Source: Collodictyon triciliatum (Eukaryota; CRuMs). Taken from it: a stretch of 24,373 nucleotides of DNA. The position numbers and the translations under genes were made by a program. The DNA is taken from contig JBHJMP010000898.1 in the NCBI GenBank assembly GCA_043381765.1, forward strand, positions 1 through 24,373, read 5' to 3'. Each line of letters opens with the position of its first letter. Within the stretch, counting starts at the first letter, position 1. Below the pieces are notes generated by a model. The model was not told the origin of the DNA and did no database searches. It was given only the letters and a program-made list of their open reading frames with translations. Positions 1 through 8,118 of the stretch are shown in pieces.

Positions 1-131
1 TGTTTGTTTGTTTGTTTGTTTGTTTGTTTGTTTGTTTGTTTGTTTGTTTGTTTGTTTGTTTGTTTGTTTGTTTGTTTGTTTGTTTGTTTGTTAGTTTGTT
101 TGTTAGTTTGTTGGTTTGTTAGTTTGTTAGT
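1..131. repeat. (TTTG)n microsatellite, degenerate at its right end
   Basis: Positions 1-92 are an uninterrupted TTTG tetranucleotide tract. It continues to about 131 with TTAG and TTGG variant units and then runs into a T-run. The tract starts at the window edge, so its full length is unknown. The long open frame through it is a consequence of the repeat and is not a gene. Confidence 0.98.
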
Positions 132-639
132 TTTTTTTCAAAGTCTAGGAGTTTTTCATCAAAATGGGTGTTGGGGGTTGGTTGTGAAGCGCTCGCGTGT
201 GCATCGGCTGCCTGCTCCATTCTGTGTTGAGTGCGAACCTCTTCGTTGCCACACCCACGCACAGACGTCGGCGACTGTCAAAGGCCACAATAGCCCCAAC
301 ATACTAAACATGGGTTTCTTCCGACAAATTTCCAGAAATCTCCGCCGCGAATTATTCCAAATTAAGAATTTTGTTAAGGTGGAAGACTTCCAGAAGCATA
401 TGTGCGAATCTATATCCACAAATGTTATTTTTAAGAGAATATTCATCTATTTAATACACATTCGTACGTTCGACTCTTTTTTCGCTAGAAAAGGTAGTTA
501 ATATTCAAACATTAGAGGTATAAGGAGTGAATGTAGTATATGACTATATTGCAATAAATAAATATAATAAGATTAAATGATATTGTTAATGATAATATAA
601 TCAGTAAATTAAAACATTATATATTTAATAAATTCATTT
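132..639. other. Intergenic, no gene recognised
   Basis: No exon with convincing coding character was found on either strand. The right half (about 520-640) is very AT-rich with repeated ATAATA-like words and leads into the LINE fragment. The open frame across 140-500 has no recognisable family similarity. Confidence 0.5.
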
Positions 640-1612
640 TCCAGATACTGCAACAAGTCACATTCCAAAAGGGCTGAAGCTCCTTATCTGCCTGTAATGG
701 TGTCATATAAACCTCCTCAGCTCCAGACCATAGATGCAACTCCGACCATAGCCGTCCTGAACAACAAAGGAAAATGGCGTTCACGACGCCCCATCTCATA
801 CAGAGCGCCGTCGCCATTTTTCTTTCGCCTGAAGAACCAAAGGCGGTCCATTACGCCTGACTCCCCACAATTCTCGATGGCCATGTCATATTACAAGCTG
901 TTTCGATATAAAATCATCAGTCCGAATCCCTATAAACCGGAGAAAATGAGTCGTTGGGCCGAAAACAATGGGCATTATAGACCCGCCAATAGTCAAAAGC
1001 AGGAAACAAGCCCGTATACCTCAGCTACTCCCGAAACACTGCGCCCTACTTCTCAATATCTCCAACAGAGAGCTATGGATAGGTGCGCGTGTAGTCGATG
1101 CAGCAACGACCTCTTCAGAATGCACCATGTGCCATAGTGGAGGTGACTATCAACAAAAATTTGCTAAGTGCTCTCTTGCTCAAAAAGAGACAGAATCTAC
1201 CCACAAGATACTCTCTAAGCTTGATTATGCTCCCAGCCGTCTCAGCGCGTCTGACATCCTGTTTGGCCCACAATACCAAATGACCCACGACTCTAGAATA
1301 CTCTGGACAGTCACAAGGGGACATATGCTATGGTCCTTATGGAGTGTGCGTGCATTCTCTCGCTCCAATGATTCACCCGAACGAGAAATCAATGTAGCCA
1401 GGCTTGAGAGCCTCGTGCAATACAGTTTCCTGAACAGCTTGCTGAAACACGCTCGCATTCTTCGCTACTCTGACCGCAAGCGAAGAGAGATGTGGGAATG
1501 TGCCGTGCGATATCTCCCACGGCATATCCAACCCCTTTACCTACACAGCCAATCAACTAGTTGGGACGCCCACCTCACCAGCTCGCTATCACTGACTTCT
1601 TTCCAGTGCTAG
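640..1612 (+). mobile_element. LINE (non-LTR retrotransposon) ORF2 C-terminal fragment, 5'-truncated and frameshifted
   Basis: This is a relic of the region downstream of the reverse transcriptase in a LINE ORF2 protein. It reads in one frame to about 965 (containing AVLNNKGKWRSRRPISY) and then continues one frame over from about 968 (containing LLNISNRELWIG, then C-T-M-C, then WTVTRGHMLWSLW). The same order of motifs occurs in the larger minus-strand element at 3868-4950 (AVLNNKGKWLSRRPISY, LILNITDRELWIG, CTLC, AVTRGHLLGTMW), which shows both copies belong to related families. RELWIG followed by a CxxC and a downstream His/Cys pair matches the zinc-binding segment common at the end of LINE ORF2 proteins. 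In this copy that His/Cys half is eroded to Q-K-F-A-K-C. The left boundary near 640 is approximate, and endonuclease and reverse transcriptase are absent. It ends at a TAG at 1610-1612. No coding function is expected. Confidence 0.85.
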
Positions 1613-1970
1613 CCTCTTCACGGTAGTGTCTTCTCCTACTCGCGTTTGCTCTGCCACATTTTTTGGTTTTACATACCTTTTATCTTTCGTTGTGTATCGT
1701 AGACCTAGACGATTAAGTGGAAAAAACAGAGTCCTGAGACAACCAACTGTTACTCGGTGCAGGTGTAAAAATTTATTTGTTTGATACTTTACGGAGAGAA
1801 ATGAAATAGGAAATTCAAGACGGATGGGAATCTCAGCTGAATTGTGAAGGGGTTTCGCATAATCCGACCAGAACAAAAAAAAAAATCGGTATGAGAGGAA
1901 ATAAACCAAACTATTTTGCTCAAGGCAAGGAATCAGGAGAGAAGCAGAAGTTTGGATGAAGTCAAATAGA
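1613..1970. other. Spacer between LINE fragment and small minus-strand gene
   Basis: This stretch probably contains the 3' untranslated part of the LINE fragment, whose end cannot be placed because no tail or target-site duplication is visible. It also contains the 3' flank of the gene ending at 1971. No ORF here looks coding. Confidence 0.4.
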
Positions 1971-2474
1971 CTAGTTATTTAGATATTCATTCGATAATGA
2001 CGCCCTCCGTAACAAGGTCGGTGAGTTTTCGGAGTTAGAGACATACAATGCACGGTTGCTGTGTTGGATGAACTGAAATTGTGAGATAGATGGGTTTGAG
2101 CAAGAGAATGTAAAGTCATCAGTGTCGTTTGGCTCGTCTATATCATCCATTTCCAATAAGTTTTGGATGCGCTGGAATTGAGCGAGTGACTGCGTGGATT
2201 TGAAAAAAAAGTCACTAATTCCATTACGCATTTGATACTGCAGAATAACCGAATAAAATTCAACTTTACACATCATACATTATCACAAAGTATTGAGTAT
2301 GAAAAATACCATGCAGCTATTGTGATGCTCGGTCTCTGTGTCTTTTTTCTTTTCATGGCAAACAGAGTCCTTCATGAGGCCTGAAGGTGGGGGTCGTGAT
2401 GCAAAAGCGACTTTGGCATTAACTCTCTGTTGAGAAGCGCTTTCAGTTTTCGAGAGAGCACACGTTTTACTCAT
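1971..2474 (-). CDS. Hypothetical protein, two exons, Ser/Asn/Asp-rich
   Basis: I do not recognise this gene. Exon 1 (2474-2310) starts at an ATG and has 55 codons ending exactly at a GT donor (ATG|GTATTT). Exon 2 (2237-1971) follows a good acceptor (TTCTGCAG) in the same phase and has 88 codons to a TAG. The intron is 72 nt and the predicted protein is about 143 residues. The first half is basic and polar (EKKKDTETEHH). The second has an acidic patch (LEMDDIDEPNDTDD) followed by a Ser/Asn/Gln-rich tail containing LLRRASLS, which has the form of a basophilic kinase site. There is no transmembrane segment or signal peptide. Coding status is inferred from two exactly phased exons, the ATG start and non-repetitive composition. 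A chance open frame remains possible, as does an additional internal intron. Confidence 0.5.
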
Positions 2475-2952
2475 TATTTACGTTTTTCTTGGGTATTGAC
2501 CTTGCGCAGGGAATTGGGTTTCAGAAATGGTGCGAGGGGCGCCTAGTTAAACATGAAAAATCATAGCGTGAGTTTTCATACTCCAAGGGTTCGCCCAGAA
2601 GTTCTGTATGTGTCCATCAGAGCATAGACTCACATACACAAATTCTTGATTAATAGCATGCTTTTTCTTCTCCAGTAAGTTTAGATTATGTTTGCTGATT
2701 TGTAATCTAAAGACCATTGTGGTCCTCAGCGGGTCACCTGGTCTATATACCCTAGCCTACTTATGTGGGCACTCCTGTTGTTCCAAGCTTTTGTCTTTGT
2801 CTCATAGCATCACCCCGTCTGCACTTCACACCTTTGTCTTATCGCTTGAACTGAATTACGCTATGATATTTTCTGTTAAATTTCGACCTTTTTCTCTTCC
2901 TGCTGCATGTCCTCTTTATTTCTCGTCATTCCACGCAAACTTCAATCATAAA
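2475..2952. other. Intergenic, no gene recognised
   Basis: This is upstream of the minus-strand gene that starts at 2474, so its promoter should lie here. No conserved core-promoter element could be identified by eye. The region 2700-2830 is less AT-rich than its flanks but shows no tRNA cloverleaf, snRNA-like structure or family similarity that I could support. Confidence 0.4.
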
Positions 2953-3096
2953 ATGGCCACAACTGCGCCTGATTCCTACAGTTTTCGAACTGCCACGCAG
3001 CCTGGGATTTTTTCAGCAGTTGAAAAGACCGTCTCGTCGAATTCTTACGTTATGTTGGCAATCGCACTGATGCTGGTGACTCTTGATGATGTATAG
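2953..3096 (+). CDS. Possible short membrane-anchored ORF
   Basis: A 47-codon frame opens with ATG (MATTAPDSYS...) and ends with a hydrophobic stretch (YVMLAIALMLVTL) just before TAG. A GT lies immediately after the hydrophobic stretch (GATGAT|GTATAG at 3091), so this could be a first exon. A second open stretch with a hydrophobic character (containing FAKLGWFALLGDK) runs 3153-3244 to a TAA. The phases of the obvious donor and acceptor do not match, so I could not join them. No family is recognised and it may be non-coding. Confidence 0.2.
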   Translation: MATTAPDSYSFRTATQPGIFSAVEKTVSSNSYVMLAIALMLVTLDDV

Positions 3097-3244
3097 GTGT
3101 AACATGGATACAATTTTCAGCTATTTGCCAACGCTCTTGTCACTATAACAAGAACTCATTATTTTTGCCAAACTCGGCTGGTTCGCCTTACTTGGCGACA
3201 AGTCCGTCAATCCTACGGTCACGAATGACATGGACAGCGCATAA

Positions 3245-3628
3245 CACGACATGAACTGAATTCTTTAATTCCATTTGGTTATGTGCGTATGACCACTCCG
3301 TTTTGAATTAAAACACCCCTTGCAGACTCTTTTTCGCTCTTTACAGCAGGCCGTTTTCAGTTGATGTCAACAATCTGGGCGTCTGAGCCACCTGTTCAGG
3401 TTAATCTCAATATGGGCATGTTTTTGCGCTTTAAAAGGATATTCTCCATTTTATCCTCTTTTGGATTACCGGTGGGTAATCGCTGTCTTGCCACCAGTCA
3501 TGTTCAAAATTGCTCCATCCTGGCTGAGAATGCCTGCGCCATCAACATATTTATTAAAATAGCGATGCAAACAGTCGCGACGTCATCCAAGGACCAAGTC
3601 TTCAATTTTTTCTATCAAGAAACCGTAA

Positions 3629-3630
<2 letters not shown>
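3245..3630. other. Intergenic between candidate short ORF and the LINE tail
   Basis: An open frame from 3361 runs directly into the TTA microsatellite and has no recognisable similarity, so it is not called as a gene. No RNA gene is seen. Confidence 0.4.
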
Positions 3631-3676
<46 letters not shown>

Positions 3677-3784
3677 GTTATTATTATTATTATTGTTATT
3701 ATTATTATTGTTATTATTATTGTTATTATTATTATTATTGTTATTATTGTTATTATTGTTATTATTGTTATTATTGTTATTATT
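3631..3784. repeat. (TTA)n microsatellite with TTG-containing variant units; AAT-rich tail of the minus-strand LINE
   Basis: The left part is nearly pure TTA. The right part is interspersed with TTG, giving TGTTATTATT units. Read on the minus strand it is an AAT/AAC-rich tract directly downstream of the LINE coding remnant. That is where LINEs of many families carry a simple-repeat tail. Two similar TTTGTTCAACATTTAT segments (around 3794 and 3835) separate it from the ORF2 end. Confidence 0.9.
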
Positions 3785-3867
3785 CCTTTCAATTTGTTCA
3801 ACATTTATTTATTTTTTTATTATTTTTTTATAATTTGTTCAACATTTATGATATTGGCACTGATTCA

Positions 3868-4981
3868 TTAGAATTCTTCATATGGACTACTTGGTGGCCG
3901 GGTGGCGGAGAAGTAGTCGGTAATCAGGGATTGCATCCTGCGGTTTGGCCTGTAGCCTGGGTCTTGTGCTTTCATGAGAGACACAAGGCGAGGTTTAATA
4001 TCTTTCTCAGCCTCTTTCCACATGTCTCTTCTCACAGGGTCTGAGTAGTAGAGAACGTGCAGGTGGCGAAGAAAGCTATCGAGGAAAGAGATTTGTATGA
4101 TGTCATTCGGCCTGTTATCAGGAATGGGTGGCTGGTTGTTGAGTCTTGCTTTGCGTGAGTATATGCGCGCTATCCACATAGTCCCTAGCAAATGGCCTCG
4201 CGTCACTGCCCAGAATGTTTTTGCATCTGGACGCAGCTGTTGCAGAGGCCCAAATATCGCCTGTATTGGGATAACAGCTGCAGCCGTCTAGAGTGTCAGT
4301 CGAAGAATCTCACCGGCTGCTTCGCGCAGGTTTTGAGCGAAGGGACATTCCACAAATGTGTGCTCAATGGATTCATCACTGTTGCTGCAAAGTGTGCATT
4401 GTTGGGAGACTTTGCCAGCTTTTGCCGTGCGTGTACCTATCCATAGCTCCCTATCGGTGATATTAAGGATTAGAGAGCGGTGATTTGGAAGGGATTGCGG
4501 AGTTTGTGCTTGTCTCCAGCTCGCGGTGAGCGGGGTGTGGGTGATGCCCTGTGTTTCTCCCCGTCGTTGATGTTTTGACTTTTTGTAGGATGTCGGCGGC
4601 GATATTTTGTATCGAAAGAATTTGGAGTAGGCCATAGCCATCGAGAACTGCATAGACTGCGCACCGTTAGACGAGTGTTCGTTCTTGAGGCGGAAAAAGA
4701 ATGGCGACGGGATGTCGTATGAGATTGGTCTGCGTGAGAGCCATTTTCCTTTGTTATTCAGGACGGCTGTGGTTGGCTGTGCATCGTGTGTGCGGAATGC
4801 GGTGGAACCTGGCGTTGTGGTGTACGAGCCGTCTTCTTTGAATGATATTTCTTTGATGGTTGCCGAGTTGCCTTCGTGAATCTGTTTGATGATGCAGAAG
4901 CCTTTCTGGTTGTCCCAGCATATTTGTCCTGCTGCCAATGGCTCGTGCAAATCTGTGACAGCATGTAATTGAATATATTCG
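3868..4981 (-). pseudogene. LINE ORF2 C-terminal segment with zinc-binding motif
   Basis: The segment reads from about 4981 (CEYIQLHAVTDLHEPL) to the TAA at 3868-3870 in one frame, interrupted by a single TAG at 4288-4290. It contains AVLNNKGKWLSRRPISY, NITDRELWIG, and C-T-L-C followed by H-T-F-V-E-C. That last pair forms the zinc-knuckle typical of the RT-associated C-terminus. The block AVTRGHLLGTMW and the tail end VRRDMWKEAEKDIKP match equivalents in the plus-strand fragment (WTVTRGHMLWSLW, KRREMWECAVRYLP). Similarity to that copy is high at the nucleotide level in the best-aligned stretch. Confidence 0.88.
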
Positions 4982-5009
4982 CACGTTTCACATTTTTCGT
5001 ACGAATATT

Positions 5010-5974
5010 CTACCGGGCAAGCAATGGCTCTGGATTGTTTGGCGGGGGAATTGGAGGTTTACTCTTACAGAGGTGTGCCTTGAAGTTCGGGCATATGCGA
5101 TGGATAAGGCACCACATTCCACCCCACCAAAATCCTTTCATACAAATCACATATCTGTCCACCATCTCATCGTGAGTGAAAGTCCATATGACATATGAGG
5201 TTATGCGAGGCGTCGTAAATATCTTGTAGTCGTTATTCAACAGCGATATTGGTCGCCAGTCTGCAAGATTGTTCGAGTTTCCTTTCTTTGGTATCAACCG
5301 CACCGTGGCCTCTGTATATCCTTGCGGTAGGTCGCCACCAGACATGATTCCATTCAGAAAAGTCACTAGGGATGCCTTGACCTCATTATAGAAAGCAGAG
5401 TATATTCCGTTGGGCAGCCTATCTGGTCCTGGCGCCTTTCCGTTGTGTAGCGACTTGACAGCTTTCCACAATTCGCCTGCATCTATTGGTGCTATCATGC
5501 TGGCTGCTTGCGAGGGTGAATACTTATAGCAGTTTGTGGTAATAAGCTCGAGAGTAGCGGCATCAGAGTCTCGTCTTGACCACATCTTTGAGAAGGAGTC
5601 GTGGATGTTCTTTTTGTTGTTGCGAGGTAATAAATGCTGCATGTCCTCAGATGGCGTGCAGGAAGGATACATGGTCTTTATTTTTCCTTTCCTAGTTCAA
5701 AGAACCATTTCTCCATCTGCTCAAAGTCTCGCAAGTATCTCGCTTCCCAATTTTCGCAGTATTTGTGAATATCCGATGTTAGCTGCTCGGCAAGTTTATC
5801 TTCTGAGCTCGCCAGTTTTTCTTTTTGGGTGCGTTTCCACCCCGATGGTCTACCGGCTGCTTTCATCAGAGCCTCTTTTTTCCTTTCAAGCTTCTTCCGC
5901 TCCTCTCCATCCTTATTTTCAAACCAGTCGATTTTTGGATAAGAATAGAGAGCTGCTTTTAAATTATAGACCAT
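5010..5974 (-). pseudogene. LINE ORF2 linker and N-terminal reverse transcriptase segment, truncated
   Basis: 5974-5678 encodes a charged, helix-forming linker (GEERKKLERKKEAL, LRDFEQMEKWFFELG), and a frame change near 5678 leads into 5672-5010. There the N-terminal RT blocks are clear: LHNGKAPGPDRLPNGIY, then VRLIPKKG and DWRPISLLNNDYKI. Known LINE RTs continue with a long fingers/palm region including an A-D-D box. Instead, from about 5208 downward the sequence is unrelated (GFWWGGMW, ICPNFKAHLC, PPIPPPNNP) and stops at 5010. This copy therefore cannot encode an active RT. The unrelated piece may be an insertion or the far side of a deletion. Confidence 0.9.
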
Positions 5975-6821
5975 TCCGCCTCGATGGGCGCATCACCTGG
6001 GGTGTTGAAGTAAGCCCTGAGCTTGTTTTGTATGTCTTCTATCGACTTGGTGTCATTGTGTGTCCTCCAGTCTATATACCTCGCCTGCCATTCACAGCCA
6101 CCGGCTGAATCGGTTTGAGCCAGAATAGCACTGTGGTCGGACAGCGCAGAATAGACTGTTTTTTGTTTCTCGAACCACGCATGCAAGTCCCTTGAGCAGA
6201 GGAAGCGATCTATTCTGCTCCACGTGAAGTCGTTTTTTGTATGTCTTCTACACGTTGCTCCTAGAGAGTGAGGATTGAACGTCTTCCAAGGGTCTTGCAG
6301 CTTGTGCCTGATTGTCCAGTCGACGAAAGCTTCGTCATAGCGTGTCGAGGACTCAGACCACTCGGTGCTGGCATCAATAAGAGCATTGAAGTCTCCACAG
6401 ATGATGATACGTTTCGCAGACTCCATCTCCTTAGAGATAAGCTCATACTCGTGTATTCTAGCATTTGAACCTGCTGTTTGGAGCGACATGTATGTCGTCA
6501 TTATACGAAAGTCAGCTCCATCGATTTGGATATCGAGACTTATGCAGCGACCAGGAATAATCTCTTTGAAGCGAGGATTGAGTTTAGCTATCCATTTCTT
6601 GGATAGAAACGCTACACCTGCATGTCTCTGTTGATTATCGTCACAGGACCACATATGTGGGCGTTTCCATACTTCATTGTTTGTTAGATTGTCAGGGCTG
6701 AGCCATGTTTCTTGGAGGCAGATGATGTCTGCGTGGGACAAAAGAACAGTGTCTAGGGCTTCTTTTCTTTTTGTGCTTCGTTAATCCCCCTAACGTTCCA
6801 CAACAGAACGTTAAAACGCAT
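5959..6821 (-). pseudogene. LINE ORF2 endonuclease domain (apurinic/apyrimidinic endonuclease-like)
   Basis: The domain would nick target DNA for target-primed reverse transcription. From the ATG at 6821 the frame reads MRFNVLLWNVRGINEAQ, the usual opening beta-strand of these nucleases. A one-base frame change near 6762 then moves reading into the frame that runs to 5959. The classical motifs appear in order: CLQETW (catalytic Glu), GDFN (Asp/Asn), SRIDRFL and SDHSAI (catalytic Asp-His). All the key residues are present, so only the N-terminal frameshift and the end of the frame at 5959 break the domain. Its length, about 230 residues, is normal for the family. It continues into the linker after a second frame change near 5970. 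Confidence 0.92.
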
Positions 6822-7005
6822 GGACTATTGGCTTTTGGAGGCTCGCGAATCTACTCAAATTTAGAAATAGCGTACGTATGCATGCCGATGTAGCAAAACT
6901 TGTGTTCAACGCACACGTGCAAACTTACATCTGCACAAATTTAATACACCTACTTTTTGTTATGTTCGTCTGAAGTAGCAGCAGAAGGAATAAAGCTTTA
7001 TTTAC

Positions 7006-7161
7006 AGGTATGCATTTTCTTAGTTTAAGATGTTGTATTCGCAGATGATACAAAGCAATCTCTGGAAGATTTTCTTCAAAAGTATGTATGTCTTTTACAT
7101 CTTTGTACATTTGTTCGAGTTCTGTGGATAATACAAACCGGAATTCTTCGAGCCATGGAAT
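7006..7161 (-). CDS. Possible internal exon of an unidentified minus-strand gene
   Basis: The stretch between a good acceptor (TAATCTTACTCCAG) and a donor (CCT|GTAAATA) is exactly 52 codons, open, and has coding-like amphipathic content (LEEFRFVLSTELEQMYKD, FEENLPEIALYHLRIQH). No family is recognised. A very short candidate first exon (ATG at 7240 to 7202) would need a 40-nt intron, shorter than any other intron here, so I do not join it. Downstream on this strand the LINE begins within about 200 bp, so a host gene may have been cut off by the insertion. The opposite strand is also open (from ATG 7155), so strand assignment is not certain. Confidence 0.35.
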
Positions 7162-8118
7162 CTGGAGTAAGATTAAATATTTCTTTGAGTGCCGCAAACA
7201 CTAGAGACGATTCGCCGGTACAAGGAAGTTTCAGTGACATCGATTTGCAATTTTATAAAGCTTCACTGTATTTACAACTTCATAACTTGAAATTATTTTT
7301 TTTTCTCTCGATGCGAATGCGCTATGTATTTTATGCTTGTGACAATCATGCGACCTTTCTGTGCTGCAAACGAGTTAAGAAATACTTTCTTGAGCCGAGC
7401 GGTTTGCCCCTCTGCAACTGCGATAGTAGTTATAATCCAGCACCGTGAAAACTTCAAGCCTTCCTAGTTACCCCGCAGTGAACTGAATAGTCTTTGCAAA
7501 CTGCTCTGGGAATGTGTCACTCGCAGACTCTGTGACTCCGTGAGATCGATCTTTTGACTCAGCAGAGCGCAAACAAGGACACAACTTTGAAAAGCGTGAT
7601 TGGCCACTCTGCCATACCATATCAAGGCACAAGGAACACGTCGATCGCTTCTGTTGATTCGATCATTCTTTGTGCAGAAGCACTTGTCCAAGAAACGCGC
7701 GCATATAATTACGTGTGGGGTGGGTTACATGAGTTTAAGGGCGAGGCGATGCTTTCTTAGGTTGTTCACAAGGCATGATCCAGACGGACAGAAGGCAACT
7801 CACGAAATAGCCCAAACCGAACAGGCAGACTCAGCCAACAGAATTGAACCACCGGCCAGTCGAAGGGAGACGCAACGAAGACATGTGGGTATTGCTGGAG
7901 CCAAGCATTTCACTAACCCTCTTACTTCCACTTTCTTCTCTCTTTTTCTTTTCTTATCCTCTTTCTCTTTTTTCATATCTTATTTTTTTCTTTTTTTATC
8001 CGTGACCGGTTGAATGGACACAACATTATTTTTTTTTTACGGTCTTCGATAGTAACTTCTTTGTTTTTCTCTTTTTTCTAGTACTTTCATGAGAATTAAC
8101 TGAATTTTTTTGCTTAAG
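7162..8118. other. Upstream region of the TTC39-like gene
   Basis: This should contain the promoter, 5' untranslated region and possibly a first coding exon of the downstream gene. One candidate is 7729-7760 (ATG plus ten codons ending AG|GTTGTT), which joins in phase to the exon at 8119. Another is a start codon split as AT|GTGGGT at 7883-7884 and completed by the G at 8119. A long pyrimidine-rich stretch (about 7920-8095) precedes the 8119 acceptor. No other gene is seen. Confidence 0.4.

Larger units (their letters stand above)
3785..6821 (-). mobile_element. LINE retrotransposon, internally deleted and frameshifted (endonuclease + partial RT + C-terminal zinc segment)
   Basis: The element reads from 6821 downward. 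Order: AP-type endonuclease (6821-5959), linker and N-terminal RT segment (5974-5010), a junction lacking the RT palm, and a C-terminal segment (about 4981-3868) ending in TAA. After that come about 80 bp of untranslated sequence and the AAT-rich tail at 3631-3784. Inactivating changes are visible: frame changes near 6762, 5970 and 5678, an in-frame TAG at 4288-4290, and loss of the region that should carry the catalytic Y/F-A-D-D motif, which I cannot find. It shares motifs with the plus-strand fragment at 640-1612, so the two copies are related. The 5' end is uncertain because no ORF1 or target-site duplication was seen. Confidence 0.9.

Noticed and set aside
1-501. 165-codon frame beginning in the TTTG repeat, with a Phe/Val/Cys/Leu start that mimics a membrane protein
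   Set aside because: The hydrophobic part is the repeat itself and the remainder has no recognisable similarity.
2700-2830. Less AT-rich patch considered as a possible tRNA or snRNA gene
   Set aside because: No cloverleaf, no paired A and B box, and no consensus T-loop were found by eye. A covariance-model scan would be decisive.
3153-3244. Second exon for the short membrane ORF at 2953 (FAKLGWFALLGDK)
   Set aside because: The obvious donor at 3091 and acceptor at 3152 are in different phases, and the alternative acceptor would imply a 30-nt intron.
3361-4044. 227-codon plus-strand frame with a poly-Tyr/Cys section
   Set aside because: The frame is carried through the TTA/TTG microsatellite and into the antisense of the LINE. 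No independent coding signal.
7155-7448. Plus-strand frame starting at ATG 7155 with a good start context
   Set aside because: It contains a perfect donor (GGA|GTAAGA) after four codons and a T-run later. It cannot be joined in phase to the TTC39-like exon at 8119, and the opposite strand has a better-bounded exon here. Left as a possible alternative only.
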